Source of the DNA: Dasypus novemcinctus
Taxonomy: Eukaryota; Chordata; Mammalia; Cingulata; Dasypodidae
Reading direction: 5' to 3'
NCBI RefSeq assembly: GCF_030445035.2
Contig: NC_080673.1
Location: 162,808,216-162,872,215, forward strand
DNA length: 64,000 bases
Shown: positions 58,169 through 64,000 of the stretch, one piece after another
How positions within the stretch are numbered: the first letter of the stretch is position 1
Layout of the letters: every line of letters starts with the position of its first letter
Position numbers and translations under genes: made by a program
The notes under the pieces: generated by a model
Told to the model about the DNA's origin: nothing
The model's database searches: none
The model's input: only the letters and a program-made list of their open reading frames with translations

Positions 58169-58478
58169 GTTGTCAGGCTATAGCCCATGGGCCAAATCTT
58201 CCACATTTCTTGTTTTTGTATACGCTGCAAGAAAGAAGTGGTTTCCACAATTTTAAATGGTTAAAAAGAAAACAAAAGGAGAATAATATTTTCTGACAAG
58301 TATTCAAATTTCAATGCCCATAAACTGAGATTTGGATTTCATTTCAAAAGTTATTCATGGATTTATTTTTTCTCTCTTGTTATGGAAGTACCTACATAAA
58401 AGCCTCACTTGCTTCTCTACGCACAACTCCTAAAATATTTACTAACTGTCCCTTAAGAGAAAAACTTTGCTGACCCCC
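58169..58478. mobile_element. hAT-type non-autonomous DNA transposon
   Basis: The left end 'gttgtcaggctatagcccat' and right end 'aaactttgctgacccc' are degraded inverted termini (consensus GGGGTCGGCAAACT). Inside, 'gggccaaatcttccacattt' and 'cctaaaatatttactaactg' match the family's conserved 'GGGCCAAATCCGGCCC' and 'CCTAAAATATTTACTATCTGG' blocks. The exact family name is uncertain. Confidence 0.65.
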
Positions 58479-58689
58479 TTCTCTAAATGCTTAACATGTT
58501 AAAAGAGGGAAAGTGAGTGGCCCACACTGATTGAATTAGAAATTTGCTGGACTGGAATGTGAGCACAAATTCAGTGATTCATGATTCTTCCTTTTACCCT
58601 AACACTGATTGAAAGTGTTAAATTGTGATGGTGATAGATCTTAAATAGATCTAGTAAGATCTATTTATATGTATGATCTTAACTTGGAA

Positions 58690-58850
58690 TCTTTCCTTAA
58701 AAATCAAATTTATTAGTGATACTGTAAGAATTACTCAACATAAATAAATAAATTGAATATATATATGATGACCCTGAATTTTAACAAGGATTTGTATGGT
58801 GGATAGCTTGATAATTATTCCCACTCATAAACTATGACTGCATAATCTAT
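58690..58850 (+). repeat. Locally repeated module, copy 1
   Basis: 'aaaaatcaaatttattagtg' then 'taagaattactcaacataaa', 'tatgatgaccctgaatttta' and 'acaaggatttgtatgg'. The same order recurs at 59405-59560, and a short piece occurs at 57728-57755. Family unknown. Confidence 0.6.
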
Positions 58851-59404
58851 TGAGTTACACCCGTCTCCTCTCTCTTCAAATGTTTGCAGACACTACTCCA
58901 GCATCTGCTAGTGGCCATTGCCTTTTGAACGAATGCCAGTACTACTGCTCCACCTTTGCCAGCTCCTCACTTGTCTCATGTTTTGGCTTGGAGGTCACTG
59001 GAACTGAAAGTGCTGAGGTGGGGGATTGGCACAGTTACTTTTGCAGCTTCAGGTCCTTAATGCTGCAGTTTCACACCAGTGTGCTTCAGCACTTCTTAAT
59101 TGTCAGCAGTGAAGTTCTGCAGCTGACTTTGTCAAATTTGTCTATGTGCTCACAAAATTCCTGGGAAGGTTGACTGGAGTAACACCTAGACACTGTTCTT
59201 ATTCATGGTCATAACTCCGTTTCTTTTTACATAAAGGCAGGGAAAGTGCTCGTACTCTCTTTAGGTTCCAGGAATCTCTTCTCTGCTTCAAGGGCATCGT
59301 CTCAGCATTTAGATATGGTTGTGACCCCTCCGTCTTTGTTTTGAACTATAGCAAAGGCAGCTGATTGAAAGCTGGATTCAAAGATCCCAAATTTCTCCCA
59401 CAGG
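58851..59404. other. Unassigned, evenly composed DNA between two module copies
   Basis: A 107-codon plus-strand open frame (58850-59173) covers much of it. It is Ser/Leu-rich with 8 Cys and no recognised domain. No splice sites or start context convince me. It may be the interior of an unrecognised repeat bounded by the two modules. Confidence 0.3.
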
Positions 59405-59560
59405 CCTGAGGATATTTCTATACAAGTCACATTTACCAGTGATAGCATAAGAATTACTCAAAATCAATATGCAAATTGAAGACACATGATGATCCTAACA
59501 CTTAACAAGGGTCCTGGCAATGATAATGGCTTGAAACCTGTATAACTCAATACATGATCT
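59405..59560 (+). repeat. Locally repeated module, copy 2
   Basis: 'agtgatagcataagaattac', 'aatatgcaaattgaagacac', 'atgatgatcctaacacttaa' and 'caagggtcctgg' align with copy 1 at 58690 over about 100 bp. Confidence 0.6.
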
Positions 59561-60649
59561 TTAATGAATAAATGAATGAATTAAAGAAAATATTCAACTA
59601 TGAGAAAGGTCAATTATATTTCCAAAGATTCATAATTTTTTAGTGACTTAACCAACTCCATTCTTTTGCAGATACATGAATAGCCCTCTGGGTTCCCAAG
59701 GAAAAGTAAATTTGAAACTTTGTGTAAGCGACATATATTTTCAGAGTTACTAACTGATATAAAAATAAACACATATGTTATAAAAGTACCAGGATTCATA
59801 TCATGACCCTAAAAGTGTTCCTATGTTTTAGTATTGTTTGGGAAAACTTTGCATATACAGATTTTGGTCTTAATTATTTTCCACTAAACTCAAATATTTT
59901 CTTTTTTCTTCTAAAAAGAAGCATAGATCATACTCCTTTTTCTTTCCAGGGAGGGGGGATTTGGTTGGAGTTTTTAAACTGTGATCTTCTTCAAGGCAAG
60001 CTGCCTGCTCAGAGCCAAAAGATACCTCCCAATAGCCATTTTCTCTAATGGAACAAGATGATAATAACTTTCCTTGTCCATGATTGCCTCACAAAACTAT
60101 TGAGTTTCATGGAAAGTTTCTAGTGATGGCTTATTTCTTCAATACAATCTTTCTACCACAGAATTTCAATTTAGTTATAGATTTATAGATTATAATCCCA
60201 ATTTGATAGAGAAAATATTGTCAGGGTACTTAATATTTTTCAAGCAAAAGCATCCCAAAGGTCTTTTCCCTTCCTCCATTTATTTGACAATATGGCTCTC
60301 TGCAATCCAGTTTTGGCATGGGTGCAATTTTCTGGCTGTAGTGATTTTGGCTTTTCTTGTCTGCAAATTCCCTTATCCTATTTCATCCTCAGGCACTCAT
60401 GCTGCCTGAACTGACCTCTACCCTCTCTCTTTAGGAATACTTTAGATACCCATAAAAACCTGTCATGATTTAATTTTTGGTTATGGTAACTTTGAAAAAT
60501 AAGACCTCATTCCTATTTTAAATTTTTTAATCCACCAGATAGGTTAAACATTATACCTCTGTTTACTGGCTTTGGATTTGGAATTATTGACATTATCAAC
60601 ATTTGTGTATTATGCATGTTCTTCTCATTGTATGATACATATTTCATGC
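59561..60649. other. Unassigned AT-rich DNA
   Basis: No gene or named repeat recognised. Confidence 0.5.
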
Positions 60650-60800
60650 ATGAAATTGCTTAATCCTTTTAAATTTTGTCGTGATGGGGATACTGTTATT
60701 AGTCCCATTTTACATATAATGGAACTGAGCAGAGCTTGTGCTCAAAGCAATTTCTTTCTGACCCAAAGTCTCTTTTCTCAACATCCATCCTGTAACACTC
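60650..60800 (-). mobile_element. MIR fragment
   Basis: 'attgcttaatccttttaaat', 'ctgttattagtcccatttta' and 'catataatggaactgagc' are reverse MIR (CTATTATTATCCCCATTTTACAGATGAGGAAACTGAGG). Confidence 0.6.
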
Positions 60801-61244
60801 AGATAATTTTTAGATGATGTAACATAAGAACTTTTTCAAATCCCCCAGATTTTTTCCTTTCATAAATAGAAGTTATATATTCTATCATGGGCTTACCTAG
60901 TATGGATTTCAATTTCTTCTTGTGAATGTTGTTTTATCATTCTGAAAGAGAATGGAGAATAAAGAACTGATGATATTTCTCTTTTCCTTTAATTTCTCCA
61001 AATGATTGCAGTGGTTGTCTATGGTTTTAAGAAGTGAGCCTATACCATATTTGTGTCTGCTTATATTGGATGAAATGAAGCACTTTGAGAATTACTGTTT
61101 TCCTCACACTGATCCATCTTGATACTTATGTTTCTGACTCTAATATTACAAGTCCATATTTTTTTCCTACCATTTCTTGTTAAATACCCTCCTTTTCAAT
61201 GTTTCCACTAAAAACTACTACTGTAGTCAAGTTTTTGATAGGTA
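60801..61244. other. Unassigned DNA
   Basis: No feature recognised. Confidence 0.5.
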
Positions 61245-61661
61245 TATATTAAGTAAAGTTCTCTAGAGAAATAGAACTAAAAGGAGATACATGTAAATAT
61301 TATGAGCTTTTTATAAAAGTTGTTTCAAGTATGCACATTCTATAGGTCAGGCTGCAAGCTAGAAATTCTAATGAAGGTTTTCAATTCTTTCCCCAAAAGA
61401 AACTGGCTGGCTGAAGTAGAGATGGGAACTCTCTCTTCTGCCTGCTGAAATCATCGTTTCTCCTTTTAAAGCCTTCAGCTGATTATATGAGACTTCTCTC
61501 ATTGCTGAAGTCTTGCTCCTTAATTGAACATAGATACAATCAGCCAAAGATGCAGTCACCTTACTGATGACTTAATTTCAAGAAATATCCTCACAGTAAC
61601 AATCAGACCAATGCTTGCTTGAGACAATAGCTGGACACGATATCCTGGTCAAATTGACACA
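61245..61661 (-). mobile_element. LTR of a second lineage-specific family, copy 2
   Basis: On the minus strand it starts TGTGTCAATTTGACCAGG and ends tctctagagaactttactta, aligning with 14794-15171 throughout. Shared blocks: 'agagttcccatctctacttc', 'cttgcagcctga', 'ataatatttacatgtatctc'. The terminal bases are decayed (tatatt where tgtatt is expected). No clear duplication. Confidence 0.65.
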
Positions 61662-61712
61662 TGAACCATCAAAACATGCTATTTAAGTCTTGAAGTTAAA
61701 GCATATGTAAGT

Positions 61713-61850
61713 TGTCTTAACTTGCCAGAATTGATATCACAAGTACCAGAAATTGGTTTTAGCTTAAACAAGAGGAATTTTTGGCTCACAATTTCAGAGG
61801 TGAAAGTTCAACGTCATAATTTCAGTAAGGCCTGCTTTCTTCTCCAAAAG
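61713..61850 (-). mobile_element. MaLR-like LTR 3' fragment
   Basis: The plus strand starts tgtcttaacttgccagaatt, then 'gtaccagaaattggttttag', 'cttaaacaagaggaattttt' and 'ggctcacaatttcagaggtg', the reverse of a MaLR-type 3' end. It is cut off on the right by an (AAAAG)-rich patch and the L1 that follows. Confidence 0.5.
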
Positions 61851-61879
61851 AAAAGAAAAGAAAGACTTCAAGTCAGAGT

Positions 61880-64000
61880 TCTAAATTCAAAACAGGAAAA
61901 ACTAGAAAAAGATGAACAAAACTAAACTCAGAGTCAGAAGAAGGAAGGAAATAACAAATATTAGAGAGGAGATAAATGAAATAGAAAACAAAACCAAAAC
62001 AACAATGACAACAAAATATTAGAGAAAATCAACAAAATCAAAAGATCAGTAAAATTGACAAATCTTAAGCTGGACTAAGAAAGAGAGAGGACACAAATAA
62101 CTAAAATTAGAAATACCCAGAAATTACTTCCAACCAGTTTGGAAAAAAAAAGACATATAAGAATATTGTGAAAAACTGTACGCCTATAACTTAGGTAAAC
62201 TAGATGTATTGGGAAAATTCTTAGAAACACACAGACTACCTACCTACATTGACTCAAGAAGAAATAGGGAAACGGACTTTGGCCCAGTGGTTAGGGCGAC
62301 CGTCTACCACATGGGAGGTCCGCGGTTCAAGCCCCGGGCCTCCTTGACCCGTGTGGAGCTGGCCCATGCGCAGTGCTGATGCGCGCAAGGAGTGCCCTGC
62401 CACGAAGGAGGGAGCAGCCTGCTGAGGAATGGCGCCGCCCACACTTCCGGTGCTGCTGACGACAACAGAAGCAGACAAAGAAACAAGACGCAGCAAAAAG
62501 ACACAGAAAACAGACAACCGGGGGGAGAGGAGGGGAATTAAATAAATTAAAAAAAATAAATCTTTAAAAAAAAAAAAAAGAAGAAATAAAAGGCCTCAAC
62601 AAACCAATTACTATTAAAGAAATTGAATCAGTAATCAAAAACCTCCAAACAAAGAAAAGAACAGGACCAGAAGGCTTCACAGGGGAATTCTACCAACATT
62701 CCAAGAGAAAACTCCAATTCTGCTTAAAAAAACTCTTACAAAAAAATTGAAGATAAAGGAACATTCCCAAATGTATTCTGTAAATCCAACACCACCCTCA
62801 TACCAAAGCCAGGGAAAGATACCACAAGAAAAGAATGATTCTTATGAACATAGATGCAAAAATCCTTAACAAAATACTAGCAAACCAAATTCAAGAGCAT
62901 ATTAAGAGAATTATACACCATGATTAAGTGGAATTTACCCCCTTGTGATTTATAAGAAAATCAATTAATGTAATAAACCACATTAATAGAATGAAGGAAA
63001 TAATCACATTACCATTTAAATTGATACAGAAAAGGCTTCTGATAAAATCAGCATTCATTCATGATAAAAACACAAGGAATAGAAGGAAACATCTTCGACA
63101 TGATAAAGGGCATATATGAAAAACACACAGCTAACATCCTACTTCATGGTGAAAGACTGAAAGTTTCACTCTAAGATCAGGAACAAGACAAGGATGCCCA
63201 CTGTCACCACTTTTATTTGATATTGTATTGAAAATCCTTGCCAGAGCAATTAGGCAAGAAAAAGAAATAAAAGACATCTGATTTGGAAAAAAAAGAAGGA
63301 AAACTTTCCCTATTTTCAGATGATATTATCCTACTATACAGAAAATCCTGAAAACTCCATAAAAGAGCTCTTACAGATAATAAATGAATCTAGTGAATTG
63401 GCAAGGTATAAGATCAACACCTAAAAATCAGTAGTGTTTCTATACACAATGAAGAACTGGAAGAAGAAATTAAGAAAAAAAATTTTCATTCACAATAGTG
63501 ACTAAAATAATCAAATATCTAATGATAAATCTAACCAAGGATGAAAAGGAATTATACTCCGCAAAATACAAAACATTGCTAAAAGAAATTAAAGAAAACC
63601 TAAATAAATGAAAGGACACTCTTTGTTCAAGACTGGAAAACCAAATATTACCAAGATGTCAATAATACCAAAAGCAATTTATCAATTCAGTGTAAAAACA
63701 ATCAAAATTCCAACAACTTTCTTTGCAGAAATGGAAGAGCTAATGAACAAATTTATGTAGAAGGGTAAGGGGCTCCAAATGCCTAAAACCAGCTTGAAAG
63801 ACATGAAGTAGGAGGACTCATAGTTCTAGATCTTAAAACTTATTACAAAGCCACAGTAATCAAAACAGCATGGTACTGACACAAGGTCAGACAAATAGAC
63901 CAATGGAATTGAGTTGAGAGCTCAGAAATCAAACCTCACATATATAGACTAACTGATTTTTGACAAGATGGAGAAGACCACTTAATTGGAAAAGAATAGT
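61880..64000 (+). pseudogene. L1 ORF2 relic, 5'-truncated and cut by the window end
   Basis: Plus-strand L1 ORF2 from the endonuclease-RT linker onward: 'agattagaaatacccagaaa'-like linker around 62105, 'ttgactcaagaagaaat' before and 'aaaaggcctcaacaaaccaa' after the SINE, 'accagaaggcttcacagggg', then the RT region with 'ggatgcccactgtcaccact' (about 63203). The catalytic motif is visible as F-S-D-D at 63313-63324 (canonical F-A-D-D). The end of the window is still in the C-terminal part. Frames are broken by many stops, so it is non-functional. A DAS SINE interrupts it at 62267-62577. Start approximate. Confidence 0.85.
62267..62577 (+). mobile_element. DAS-type tRNA-derived SINE, short form
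   Basis: A box tggcccagtgg (62280-62290) and B box ggttcaagccc (62324-62334) are intact. The body is typical DAS and the tail is TAAATAAATTAA followed by (A)n. The 11-bp duplication AAGAAGAAATA flanks it (62256-62266; 62578-62588). Compared with the 8594-8992 copy it lacks about 80 bp in the middle, after 'gtgccctgccacg'. It lies inside the L1 ORF2 relic in the same orientation. CpGs and both boxes are better preserved than in the other copy, so it is probably younger. Minus-strand frames of 66-87 codons are SINE sequence. Confidence 0.95.

Noticed and set aside
62267-62340. tRNA-like head considered as a functional tRNA gene
   Set aside because: Continuous with a SINE body and A-rich tail and bracketed by a target-site duplication. 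The 3' half cannot close an acceptor stem in the expected place.

Overview
This window is mammalian nuclear DNA from a xenarthran, most likely an armadillo (Dasypus or a close relative). The diagnostic elements are two tRNA-derived SINEs (8594-8992 on the minus strand, 62267-62577 on the plus strand). Both have the head of the armadillo DAS-SINE: a tRNA-like start with recognisable A and B boxes, a GC-rich body, and an (A)n/TAAA tail. The background is AT-rich. It carries mammalian-wide fossils (MIR, L2, MER5A-like and other hAT elements, MLT1-type LTRs, old L1 ends) plus younger LTR and L1 families that I infer to be lineage-specific.

I found no protein-coding exon, tRNA, rRNA, snRNA, bacterial operon or CRISPR array. 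All open frames are short, and most of the longer ones fall inside repeats: L1 ORF1/ORF2 relics, SINE bodies, or polypyrimidine tracts. The window is best read as intergenic DNA or the interior of a very long intron, shaped by layered retrotransposition.

Layout. 1-12 kb: mostly unassigned AT-rich DNA with a hAT relic, two LTRs that keep 5-bp target-site duplications (3150-3772; 5314-5903), a full-size SINE, an MLT1-type LTR with a polypyrimidine expansion, and a MIR. 12-27.4 kb: the dense core. It holds an L1 3'-UTR copy (12121-13687), an MLT1 LTR split by another LTR (14590-15496), a full-length 7.2-kb L1 (16204-23419) nested inside an older L1 (15653-23972), an LTR nested in an ancient L1 (24040-25434), and an L1 with a 5' inversion of twin-priming type (25448-27412) that received a later poly(A)-tailed retrocopy. 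27.4-61 kb: ancient MIR, L2, MER5A and MLT1 fragments, a third copy of the LTR family (35980-36487), three more L1 3' ends (41018-41893, 44221-44727, 49165-49262), and long unassigned stretches. 61-64 kb: two LTR fragments, then an L1 ORF2 copy interrupted by the second SINE and cut off by the window edge.

Nothing here works as a gene system. Relative insertion order can be read from the nesting and the surviving target-site duplications. The observation closest to novel is the 5' UTR of the full-length L1. It contains about seven tandem units of about 110 bp (22150-22960), resembling the monomeric promoters of murine L1. Family names are from memory of consensus sequences and were not checked against a database.
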